Shown here one piece after another: positions 42,425 to 50,452 of a stretch of 64,000 nt of DNA (positions are counted from its first letter, which is position 1; each line of letters opens with the position of its first letter). Position numbers and translations under genes: made by a program. Source of the stretch: Euryarchaeota archaeon UBA462 (GTDB lineage: Archaea; Thermoplasmatota; Poseidoniia; Poseidoniales; Thalassarchaeaceae); the NCBI GenBank assembly GCA_002506755.1, contig DAYD01000023.1:2421-66420 (forward strand). The letters run 5' to 3'. The notes below the pieces were generated by a model. The model had not been told where the DNA came from. It did not search any database and worked only from the letters and a program-made list of their open reading frames with translations.

Positions 42425-42528
42425 ATGACTTTCATTTGGTGGGGGCGTATCAATTTCACCCCAATAGAAACTTGAGCAAGAAAATTTCATGGAATAGGAT
42501 TCAATAAGATGTTCCCAGACGAGCCACT

Positions 42529-43542
42529 ATGGCAGATTCTCCAGTCTCACATCATCCTTCAGGTGGCGGCCAAGAATCTCCAGATTCTCAAGCCTCCAAT
42601 GAACAGAAAGCCCAGATGGAGCAAGCCTATCAGCAGATGCAAAGAAAGATGCGAATCGGTAAAATGGACGAAGAAATCAAGCACAAAATTATGGTTCTTT
42701 CTGGAAAGGGAGGGGTGGGCAAGTCCACAGTAGCAACAGGGCTCGCTCTTTCTTTGGCCCGAAAGGGGAAGAATGTGGGCTTGATGGATATTGATATCAC
42801 AGGCCCAAATGTCCCTAAGATGCTAGGGCTAGAAGAAGCAGAGCTCAATGTCGAGGATGGCCAGATTCACCCTGCAAATGGACCAAGTGGGGTAAAAGTA
42901 ATTTCAATGGCATTCCTTCTTGAGGATCCTGATAAGCCAGTAATTTGGAGAGGGCCGATTAAGCTGGGTGCCATTCAGCAATTTATTGGCGACGTCGCTT
43001 GGGGTGAGCTTGACGCGTTGATAATCGACTTCCCACCCGGAACGAGCGATGAGCCCCTAACAGTAAGTCAGAGCCTTCCAGGAATAGATGGCGTTGTCAT
43101 AGTCACAACACCTCAGGAGGTAGCACTATTAGACAGTCGTAAGTCAATTAACTTTGCAAAGACCATCTCTGTCCCCGTTCTTGGAGTGGTCGAAAATATG
43201 AGCGGCTACAAGATTGTTGGGTCGACCCAGCCAAATCTCGACTTCTCAGTCATGGGCCCAGGGGGTATACCCATCGAATGCAAGTCTGATCAAGAGGGAA
43301 ATTGGGAAGTAACTCTAGACGTTTTCAAATCTGGCGGAGGTAGGGACTCATCTAGTGAGATGGGCGTTCCATTCCTCGGATCTCTTCCATTTGACCCGGG
43401 TATAGTGAGGGGGGGTGATGACGGGGTTCATAGGATAATAGCAGAACCCGATGGAGAAACTGCAAAGGCCTTTGAAAAAATAGTTGACAATATTATGGAC
43501 CAGCTCGGAAAAAGCTCTGACAGGTCATTAAGAATAATTTGA
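42529..43542 (+). CDS. Mrp/NBP35-family ATPase without the usual CxxC
   Basis: 337 residues. SGKGGVGKSTVATGLA is the deviant Walker A of Mrp/MinD ATPases, LMDIDITGPNVPKMLG and DFPPGTSDEPLTV follow as in Mrp, and VVENMSGYKI is the segment that normally leads into the C-x-x-C iron-sulfur site. Here the cysteines are absent and an insertion (GSTQPNLDFSVMGPGGIP) takes their place. Mrp proteins carry and deliver Fe-S clusters, so this member may have another role or ligand set. A TATA-like TTCAATAAG lies about 27 bases before the ATG, so the mRNA may be leaderless. Confidence 0.88.
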   Translation: MADSPVSHHPSGGGQESPDSQASNEQKAQMEQAYQQMQRKMRIGKMDEEIKHKIMVLSGKGGVGKSTVATGLALSLARKGKNVGLMDIDITGPNVPKMLGLEEAELNVEDGQIHPANGPSGVKVISMAFLLEDPDKPVIWRGPIKLGAIQQFIGDVAWGELDALIIDFPPGTSDEPLTVSQSLPGIDGVVIVTTPQEVALLDSRKSINFAKTISVPVLGVVENMSGYKIVGSTQPNLDFSVMGPGGIPIECKSDQEGNWEVTLDVFKSGGGRDSSSEMGVPFLGSLPFDPGIVRGGDDGVHRIIAEPDGETAKAFEKIVDNIMDQLGKSSDRSLRII

Positions 43543-43593
43543 GATGCTTAATTAGCGTCTAGTTGATGAAATAGTCACTCACCGGAAGGGTGA

Positions 43594-45684
43594 ATGGTAG
43601 CTGAAACGGGCATTTACATCACCTGGGTAACTGGGGCAATCCTCATCAGTATCTCTTTGATGCCATTATTGAAGCCAACCTTTGCAAAAATGAGCGCTGA
43701 TGGGTTCATTGACATGTTCAGACGCTACTGGGCCCACATGGTAATTGTATTCTCAGTTTACTTATGGAAGGATGTTTTAGACGGATTAGATAGGGTATTG
43801 ATGGCCAATACCCAGTTAGACATGACATTCTTGGTGTACTCTATTGAAGGAGATACCGTACTATGGGTACAGGATGGATTGAGGAGCGACTCGTTGGACC
43901 TTCTCATGACGCACTTCTACGTAATGGGATTCATGACTGCAACATTTTCATCATTCATCTACCCAATCTACTTCGATGACCGGCATATGGCGGATAGGGT
44001 CTCACTCTCGATGTTTTGGGTCTACATTCTCGCCATTCCATTCTACTTATTCTTCAACGTAAAGGTTACAGGGAATTATGTTGAAGGAATGGAAACCATA
44101 GCATATGACCTTACTCCAGAAATACACAATTGGTTTAACAGGATAGATCCCTTTACCAACGGAATGCCGAGTCTGCATATCGGACTACCATTTGCAATAT
44201 GGTTGTCCATGCATAGGTGGGATGAGGATGGAAGATGGAAAAAATTCAGAAATTTCCTAGTAATATTCATTTTAGCCACGTCCATTTCCATAGTGTACCT
44301 AGGGATACATTGGTTTGTAGACATTATCGGAGGAATGGTAATCGGCATAATTGCAGTAAATCTAACCTCTAAGACTCATAGCTCTATTTGGAAAATAGCC
44401 GACGAGAGGCTTTTCACTAGGCGCTTGGCAAGAACACTCGACGATCCAATAGGATCAATAAAAAGAACACTCGACTCTTCAAGGAGGCTCATAGACCCAT
44501 TCAAGGAACCTGGAAAGAACCAGACTGGAGCAATAATTATCGCAATTCTTGTTTTTACTGGGTCTGTCCTTCTCTGGGACCTGACACATCAAAGGATATC
44601 TTTTGAGGAGGCAGAATCGCCTACCTCTGCAGCTGGTTCAGGTGAATGGTTAGTCTGGATTGAAGAGACAGATGACGAGGTATCGATCACAGCTGCAAAT
44701 ATCACATCCGGGGCAAACCGGAGTATCGGGGGCCAACAATGGTTAGAAGCCCCAAGTATTGTATCTTCTGGAAAATCATTCGTAGTTTTCAATAACAATA
44801 GGGCAGATTACTTTGAGCAGAACGAGGAATCTGGCATACTTCATCCAATCTTGAGGGAGAACTCAATCAAGGACATAATTGACATTTCATTAGCAAAGGA
44901 ATCCAATGGAAAGGTACACATGGTAATACTATACAATGAGTCACTGAAGGTAATTGATACATCCGATGGAACTAATAGTCGCATTCAATTGCAGGGCAAC
45001 TCTTCTCTAGTAGCATCATCAGGGCCATTGATTGCGGTTTCTGAGTCATCAGATTCCGGACCAATCGTGAATATTACCTCGATTGACTCGGAACTAGTAA
45101 TCACCATTCCTCTCGATCCGAGGTTCTCCGAAAGGACCGACCAATCAATTGTCGACACAGGGGTAAATCTAGATTTTGCGAACTCTTCCGTAGTAGAGTT
45201 GGTTATGGAATCTAACTGGCTAGTTGCGACAGTAGATGTCGGCCCGTTCAATAGAACTATTCTTGTTGACACTCTTTCCATAAACCAAACTCATATTTCC
45301 AATCCCAGATGGGATTCATCATCGCCAAGCATCGGAGATGGGAAGGTTGCTTTCCTACAGGTCACAAGGGACGACCTCTCCCCTCAGGGTGAAGGATTAG
45401 TCCGTAATAACGATGTATACATCTTTGATTTGGAAACTAGAGAAAGCGTTCAAATTACAAATGATGAGGATGTAGATCAATCACAACCTCAGCTCTTATT
45501 CGAGAGAGTTGCTTGGATTGAGCAGAATCAAGATGATGTAAAGGAAGTTGTCATACACTCGTTTATCGATACCATAGAACCAAGAAACTCACTTTTACTT
45601 CAGGCATCGATTCTTGCTTTGCTGCCACTTTTATTCCTTTGGACAATGCAGAAATACGGGGCCGAACAAGATCTGTTAAGTTAA
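43594..45684 (+). CDS. PAP2-family membrane phosphatase fused to a propeller-like domain
   Basis: The first 320 residues hold six or seven helices with GMPSLHIGLPFAIW (PSLH) and YLGIHWFVDIIGG (H-x3-D), the second and third PAP2 motifs; the first (KxxxxxxRP) is not clear. This part resembles inositol phosphorylceramide synthase-like PAP2 proteins. After a further helix (about 310-330) come some 330 residues of repeated beta strands, with IFDLETRESVQITND-like blade motifs, and a final helix. The fusion suggests a lipid phosphatase or lipid-head-group transferase with an exported sensory or binding domain. It overlaps the convergent nadA gene by nine bases. Confidence 0.75.
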   Translation: MVAETGIYITWVTGAILISISLMPLLKPTFAKMSADGFIDMFRRYWAHMVIVFSVYLWKDVLDGLDRVLMANTQLDMTFLVYSIEGDTVLWVQDGLRSDSLDLLMTHFYVMGFMTATFSSFIYPIYFDDRHMADRVSLSMFWVYILAIPFYLFFNVKVTGNYVEGMETIAYDLTPEIHNWFNRIDPFTNGMPSLHIGLPFAIWLSMHRWDEDGRWKKFRNFLVIFILATSISIVYLGIHWFVDIIGGMVIGIIAVNLTSKTHSSIWKIADERLFTRRLARTLDDPIGSIKRTLDSSRRLIDPFKEPGKNQTGAIIIAILVFTGSVLLWDLTHQRISFEEAESPTSAAGSGEWLVWIEETDDEVSITAANITSGANRSIGGQQWLEAPSIVSSGKSFVVFNNNRADYFEQNEESGILHPILRENSIKDIIDISLAKESNGKVHMVILYNESLKVIDTSDGTNSRIQLQGNSSLVASSGPLIAVSESSDSGPIVNITSIDSELVITIPLDPRFSERTDQSIVDTGVNLDFANSSVVELVMESNWLVATVDVGPFNRTILVDTLSINQTHISNPRWDSSSPSIGDGKVAFLQVTRDDLSPQGEGLVRNNDVYIFDLETRESVQITNDEDVDQSQPQLLFERVAWIEQNQDDVKEVVIHSFIDTIEPRNSLLLQASILALLPLLFLWTMQKYGAEQDLLS

Positions 45685-46758
45685 CCTAAACATTTCATCT
45701 ATGCTCTTTTTTGCTTTCCTGATCGTCTCCTCATCGAGATCCACTATCTGTTCTGGATAGGGGTCCTTGAGAGCCTGAAGTATGTCTTCAAGCTGGGTCT
45801 TTTTCATATGCTTACACATCACACACGAGCCCATAAGATTGAGATGATCTTCTGTTTCAGCCAAGACTCTATCAGCAGTTCCACATTCTGTAATCAACAT
45901 CAAGTCCCTCTTACCCTGACTAGCCAATCTAATGGCTTCATCCTTTAGCAACTCGCTACTTCCAATGAAATCACTCTCGTCCAGGACTTCTGAATCGCAT
46001 TCTGGGTGGCTCAGAACAACTAGGTCAATTCCATGATCAGACATGTTCTTTCTCCAAGTCCTTATTTTTTCCCCTGTGAATTCGGCATGAACCTCGCACT
46101 CACCATCGAAAATTACCACTTCTTTAATCCCCTTGAGTGATTTCTGCAAGTGTTTGCCCATGAAACGATCTGGAACAAAGATCAGCTTATCGCCTGGGAG
46201 CTTCTTACAAATCCCTAGATAATTGCTACTGGTCACGCAGACATCGCATTCCGCCTTAACTGCTGCACTGGTATTGATATAGCAAACGACAGGAACTCCG
46301 GGGTGCCTTTCTTTTAGGTTTACAATGTCCTCCGCAGTTATGCCATCACTCAGTGAGCATCCAGCATCCGGAGATGGGTGTAGTACTTTCTTGTGGGGAC
46401 TAACTATCTTTGCCGTCTCTGCCATGAATCTGACACTGGAGAAAAGAATGGTTTGATTCGGTGAATCTCTTGCCTCCTTGGATAGTGCATAACTATCTGC
46501 CACAGAATCCGCAACCCCATAGGTGATGTCGGGTGTTTGATATGAGTGGGCGATGAGGAAAACGTCTTTCTCTTTTTTTAACCGATTTATCTCTAGAGTC
46601 ATGGGAGCTAGGGATCTGCATACTTCTATACTCCATCTCATTGGTTGTTTTATTGCATACTGCAACCTCAAAGCCTCTTTCTCAATTTCCGACTCTGAAT
46701 ACCCGAAAGTCCCTAGGACCGTTCGTGGAAGTGGAGCGTCGGGCATATCGATGACCAT
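45676..46758 (-). CDS. nadA: Quinolinate synthase
   Basis: It condenses iminoaspartate with dihydroxyacetone phosphate to quinolinate, feeding NAD synthesis. About 360 residues from ATG 46758 (the frame is open to 46863). Markers are VFLIAHSYQTPD, VRFMAETAKIVSP, DAGCSLSD (Cys ligand), CVTSSNY (Cys ligand) and GSCVMCKHMKK (Cys ligand), which together hold a [4Fe-4S] cluster. NadB and NadC are not in the window. It diverges from the Bud32 gene across about 57 bases and overlaps the end of the PAP2 fusion gene. Confidence 0.95.
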   Translation of the reverse strand: MVIDMPDAPLPRTVLGTFGYSESEIEKEALRLQYAIKQPMRWSIEVCRSLAPMTLEINRLKKEKDVFLIAHSYQTPDITYGVADSVADSYALSKEARDSPNQTILFSSVRFMAETAKIVSPHKKVLHPSPDAGCSLSDGITAEDIVNLKERHPGVPVVCYINTSAAVKAECDVCVTSSNYLGICKKLPGDKLIFVPDRFMGKHLQKSLKGIKEVVIFDGECEVHAEFTGEKIRTWRKNMSDHGIDLVVLSHPECDSEVLDESDFIGSSELLKDEAIRLASQGKRDLMLITECGTADRVLAETEDHLNLMGSCVMCKHMKKTQLEDILQALKDPYPEQIVDLDEETIRKAKKSIDEMFRLT

Positions 46759-46815
46759 AATACCAATACAACCCGAGACTGCAACCGCTTTGAACTCATC
46801 TAGTCTCGGATTGCT

Positions 46816-47466
46816 ATGACGGATATGGCCTCTCCAATTTGGAAACCCCGCAAGGTACTCCATGAAGGAGCTGAAGCCACGTTAACTGAGGGTCATTGGA
46901 TGGGAATTCCAGCAGTTTTGAAGGTGAGAAGATCCAGAAGCTACAGGCATCCAGATCTAGATAGAAGATTGGTCAAACAGAGGTTAACTGTTGAGTCCAA
47001 GGTCATATCTAAGCTTTCCGCGCTGGGTTTCCCGTGCCCTTCAATCCTCTTGATCGATCAAAACAACTCATCTATCCTGATTTCCAGAATACGCGGATCG
47101 CCACTCCATGATATATTAAAAAAAGGAAAAGCAGGAATTCCTGAATTAAGAAAACTAGGCCACTTGATCAGGAGGCTACACAACCTTGGTATTTCTCATG
47201 GAGATCTCACCACACATAATGTGATGCTCTCAGAAGAGGGGGATATGCACCTCATAGACTTCGGCTTGTCTAGGCAGTCCCCTGAGTTAGAACATCTAGG
47301 ATTGGATATTCAGGTTCTAAACGAGTGTTTGGGAGCTAGTCACTCTACTATTCCCGATGCTATAGAAACGGTTTCTGAGGCATATCTGGAAGAAGAGTCG
47401 GAGAAAGCGAGAAGTGTGATTGACAGATTCCGTAAGATCACGGGTAGAGTCAGATACCACGGGTAG
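46816..47466 (+). CDS. bud32: Bud32, kinase subunit of the KEOPS tRNA-modification complex
   Basis: Bud32 partners Kae1 in making threonylcarbamoyl-adenosine at tRNA position 37. The 216-residue protein shows AVLKVRRSRSYRHPDLDRRL (the Bud32 K-x-R...YRHP-x-LD), HGDLTTHNVML (catalytic loop) and LIDFGLS (DFG), and lacks large parts of other protein kinases. In many archaea Bud32 is fused to Kae1; here it stands alone. It is followed after seven bases by rdgB, a neighbourhood seen in other archaea as I recall. Start is ATG 46816. Confidence 0.94.
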   Translation: MTDMASPIWKPRKVLHEGAEATLTEGHWMGIPAVLKVRRSRSYRHPDLDRRLVKQRLTVESKVISKLSALGFPCPSILLIDQNNSSILISRIRGSPLHDILKKGKAGIPELRKLGHLIRRLHNLGISHGDLTTHNVMLSEEGDMHLIDFGLSRQSPELEHLGLDIQVLNECLGASHSTIPDAIETVSEAYLEEESEKARSVIDRFRKITGRVRYHG

Positions 47467-47473
47467 TGAAAAA

Positions 47474-48067
47474 ATGGAAATCCTATTTGCTACCGGAAAT
47501 TCAAACAAAGTCTCTGAGGCCTCATTAGTTCTTGCAAAATTTGGGCATACGGTTTCCCAGCTCAAAATAGATGGGAAAACATTGGATTTTTCAGAGCCTC
47601 AAGCAGATGAAATCGAGGAAGTAGCCATCTCAAAATCATTGCAGGCAAGGGATTTTGTGGTGGGCACTAATTTTGAAAAATCCGCAATCTTAGTAGAGGA
47701 CTCTGGACTTTTCATAAATTCTCTAAATGGTTTCCCGGGCCCATATTCATCATTTGTCAAAAGGAAAATTGGATTACAGGGAATCTTGGATCTTCTAGAA
47801 AATAAGGATGAAAGAGTAGCAGAGTACAGGGCCGTTGCAATATTGTCCACTAAAAATGAATCAATTTCCTGCCGAGGAAGATGCATTGGCAAGATATCCA
47901 GAGAAATAATTGGCGAAATGGGGTTCGGTTATGATCCAATTTTCATTCCAGATGAAGGAGATGGGAGGACATGTGGGCAATTAAATCCAGAAGAGAAATC
48001 ACAAATCTCGCATCGCATGAGGGCACTAAAGGGGCTTTCTGAAATCATCAATCTCCCGTCAAAGTGA
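47474..48067 (+). CDS. rdgB: XTP/dITP diphosphatase (RdgB/HAM1)
   Basis: It hydrolyses deaminated purine triphosphates such as XTP and ITP and so keeps the nucleotide pool clean. From ATG 47474 it is 197 residues: ILFATGNSNKVSEA (start), VEDSGLFINSLNGFPGPYSS (active-site loop), MGFGYDPIFIP and KSQISHRMRAL are all family signatures. The upstream frame reaches 47420 but overlaps Bud32, and the shorter start is conserved. It probably shares a transcript with bud32. Confidence 0.95.
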   Translation: MEILFATGNSNKVSEASLVLAKFGHTVSQLKIDGKTLDFSEPQADEIEEVAISKSLQARDFVVGTNFEKSAILVEDSGLFINSLNGFPGPYSSFVKRKIGLQGILDLLENKDERVAEYRAVAILSTKNESISCRGRCIGKISREIIGEMGFGYDPIFIPDEGDGRTCGQLNPEEKSQISHRMRALKGLSEIINLPSK

Positions 48068-48097
48068 ATAGAAGCACTCCTTCCTAGGTGAGAATAC

Positions 48098-48985
48098 ATG
48101 TCATCGGGGATAACGCGAATTTTTCTTTTTGTGGCGATATTGGCCTCATTTCCAATATTTTTCGTTTTCCTTGTTCCCGAGGGCCTACTTATGCAGGTGG
48201 CCGGTGCCGTTCTCATTCTCCTACTAATCTCATTGGCTCTATTCACAGGAAGGAAACCAATACAACCCAGAGAAAAAAAACCGGAATATCCCCAAAACCA
48301 ACCATCGGATTTCGGAGATGTTGAACTGCCTTCTCCGATCTTATCCGAGGAGACTACAAACCAAATACGGGACTCCAAATTAAAAAGAAGTAGAGGAAGA
48401 GTTTCGAATTCAGAACCGACGATTTCTGAAAGCTTCGAGGTCATTCCTCCCCTGCCTATTTCTTCATCCATTGAAGACGCCTCTCTAATTTCTCCCCATG
48501 ACGAAGAAGTGGATGGTATTGCTAAGGTTCACGTAGCAAAATCTGACCCAGAGATGCTTGCAGAAGCGGAGGTAGATCAGTATCTCGCTCAGCAGAGGGT
48601 CAGAAGAGCTATCTTCAGAGAAAGGCTGTATCGAGAAAGAAGAATCGAGAAATCCAAGAGATTAGCAAATGAAGTAAGGAAGTGGGCCGAAACAGAGGAC
48701 GGAGAAGACCTTTCAACTCTTACTGGGATACCGGGTCACGGACTCGCTGTTATGTTTGAACCAGAGTTCCCTAGTCCCGATATCCCCCAAGGAATATCCT
48801 ACGTCAGAATTGATGACACTAGAATTCTGAAGGTGAGGGTCTCCTTAGACGTCCATAGTAGCATGGCAGGAAGTCCAACACCTGACGGCCCATTTGCCAA
48901 TTTACCGACCTCTAATGATCCAGAAATGCCAATTCCACCACTCCCACTTCCCGACCCTCCTGCCCCTATAAATTCTGAAGATTGA
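48098..48985 (+). CDS. Membrane-anchored protein with charged coiled region, unknown
   Basis: The 295-residue protein has two N-terminal helices (IFLFVAILASFPIFFVFLV and AVLILLLISLALFTG), then a disordered acidic stretch. A helical, arginine-rich segment (about residues 155-200, AEAEVDQYLAQQRVRRAIFRE) is followed by a compact beta block (GIPGHGLAVMFEPE, ISYVRIDDTRILKVRVSLD) and a Pro-rich tail. I do not recognise the family. The tail and coil suggest a scaffold on the inner membrane face. It lies 30 bases after rdgB on the same strand. Confidence 0.6.
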   Translation: MSSGITRIFLFVAILASFPIFFVFLVPEGLLMQVAGAVLILLLISLALFTGRKPIQPREKKPEYPQNQPSDFGDVELPSPILSEETTNQIRDSKLKRSRGRVSNSEPTISESFEVIPPLPISSSIEDASLISPHDEEVDGIAKVHVAKSDPEMLAEAEVDQYLAQQRVRRAIFRERLYRERRIEKSKRLANEVRKWAETEDGEDLSTLTGIPGHGLAVMFEPEFPSPDIPQGISYVRIDDTRILKVRVSLDVHSSMAGSPTPDGPFANLPTSNDPEMPIPPLPLPDPPAPINSED

Positions 48986-49025
48986 GATATGATATGTTGA
49001 AGCCAAGTCCCCTACTCGATAGTTC

Positions 49026-49862
49026 ATGTCGACAGAGGTCTTGATCGTAGAGGAAGTGTTAGTTGAGAGTGCTAGTCCCGAAGAGGGCGTTATTTCCGTT
49101 TGGACCCTAAATCGCCCGGACAAGCTAAACGCTTTGAATTCAGATTCGCACATTGCGATAAAAGAGCAATGCGTCAAAGCAGAGTCAGATGATAATGTCA
49201 GATGCATAGTAATCCGAGGCGCTCCGCCTCTGGAGCCAAAGGAAGGAAGGAGGGCAAAACCCCCCGCTTTTGCGGCTGGTGCGGATATCTCCGAGTTTTC
49301 AGGAAAGAATTCAGACGACGTTAGGCCTTTCTTCGAGGAAAATGCTTGGGAGGCAGTTTGGAATGTCTCAAAACCAACAATAGCGATGGTAGATGGTTTC
49401 GCTTTAGGTGGCGGTACAGAACTCGCTCTTTCTTGTGACATTCGAATATCCTCAGAAAGGTCTACTTTTGGTCAGCCTGAGATTAATTTAGGTCTTATCC
49501 CAGGAGGTGGTGGGACCCAAAGACTCTGTCGTTTAATTGGATACGGGAGGACAATGGAAATAGTTCTATCTGGAGGGATGGTATCTTCAAGTGAGGCATT
49601 ACAAATGGGTATTGTAAACAGAATAGTGTCCCATGAGGAATTAGAATCAAAAACAATGGAATTAGCAATGGAAATCGCAAGCAAGTCTCCCTATGTTACC
49701 AAAGTGGCAAAGAGAGTAGTGAGGGGGGCATTGGACTTGCCTTTCTCGGAGGGAATTCTAATGGAGCGCTCGGAGTTTGTAGCACTTTTCGATACAGAGG
49801 ACAAGGAAATCGGAGTTAGCGCATTCCTGGATCGATCCGATCCTAAATGGGTGGGCAGGTAA
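49026..49862 (+). CDS. Enoyl-CoA hydratase/isomerase (crotonase)
   Basis: A 278-residue crotonase. The oxyanion-hole strands AFAAGADISEF and DGFALGGGTELALSCD are present, as is FGQPEINLGLIPGGGGTQRL. Both catalytic glutamates (GGGTE and GQPE) are in place, so water addition to 2-enoyl-CoA esters is likely. No membrane or signal segments. The likely pathway is beta-oxidation or amino-acid degradation; the substrate is not readable. It lies about 40 bases after the membrane protein gene and ends just before the convergent kinase-like gene. Confidence 0.88.
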   Translation: MSTEVLIVEEVLVESASPEEGVISVWTLNRPDKLNALNSDSHIAIKEQCVKAESDDNVRCIVIRGAPPLEPKEGRRAKPPAFAAGADISEFSGKNSDDVRPFFEENAWEAVWNVSKPTIAMVDGFALGGGTELALSCDIRISSERSTFGQPEINLGLIPGGGGTQRLCRLIGYGRTMEIVLSGGMVSSSEALQMGIVNRIVSHEELESKTMELAMEIASKSPYVTKVAKRVVRGALDLPFSEGILMERSEFVALFDTEDKEIGVSAFLDRSDPKWVGR

Positions 49863-49863
49863 C

Positions 49864-50445
49864 CTATCTGAGCATGTTTGAAATTAGTTCCGAGGAGTCA
49901 TTTTTCCTGGTAGGGTCGACTAGTAACCAATCAGAAGCCGTACCGGTCACAACCATCTCTTCCTGAATTTCCCTAATCCTGTGAATATTATCCAAATAAT
50001 GTTCGGCCCTTTTTCCATTATGCTTCTCTCTTTTTGCAATCATACTTCGATGCCTCTCTTCCTCCGCGATGTACAGAACAACGCCGATTGCAGTCCCACC
50101 AGACTCCCTCCAAGCGTCAATCTCCTCCCGACTGGGAATAATATGAACGCCCTCCAATAATAAATCCGAACCCCTTGTCTTTGCTCTATCAATTACCGCC
50201 TTAACTCCTGGTGAAACGGCATCCACGGTTTCTCTCCAGTCATCTATTGCTGATTCGCTGAAGTACTCGAAGGATGACCTGTGTAGTTCGGGCAACTCTA
50301 GATTGGTGAATTGTGTACGCAAAACCTCCCTCACAGTGTCGGTTGCCGCAGTCTCCCCAAACCCCAAGCTAAAAGCTAGCTTTGCGGACAACGTGGACTT
50401 GCCCACTCCACTAGTTCCAGTGATTATTAGAAGCCTAGGCGGCAT
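49864..50445 (-). CDS. 2-phosphoglycerate kinase-like P-loop protein
   Basis: 193 residues with Walker A GTSGVGKSTLSAKLA, then ATDTVREVLRTQF and LEGVHIIPSREEID, a pattern I associate with 2-phosphoglycerate kinase (COG2074), the enzyme that makes 2,3-bisphosphoglycerate for the osmolyte cyclic 2,3-diphosphoglycerate. HRSMIAKREKHNGKRAEHYL matches the later conserved helix with catalytic arginines. The usual N-terminal extension is missing, and no cyclic-DPG synthetase is in the window, so an NMP-kinase-like role on another substrate is possible. It is eight bases downstream of the aldehyde dehydrogenase gene on the minus strand. Confidence 0.7.
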   Translation of the reverse strand: MPPRLLIITGTSGVGKSTLSAKLAFSLGFGETAATDTVREVLRTQFTNLELPELHRSSFEYFSESAIDDWRETVDAVSPGVKAVIDRAKTRGSDLLLEGVHIIPSREEIDAWRESGGTAIGVVLYIAEEERHRSMIAKREKHNGKRAEHYLDNIHRIREIQEEMVVTGTASDWLLVDPTRKNDSSELISNMLR

Positions 50446-50452
50446 TAGTATT

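Noticed and set aside
42509..42733. 74-codon plus-strand frame overlapping the start of the Mrp gene in another frame
   Set aside because: Out of frame with the Mrp motifs; composition typical of a shifted frame.
48902..49441. 179-codon minus-strand frame across the start of the first crotonase gene
   Set aside because: Crosses a real gene junction and shows no motif; the crotonase signatures lie on the plus strand.
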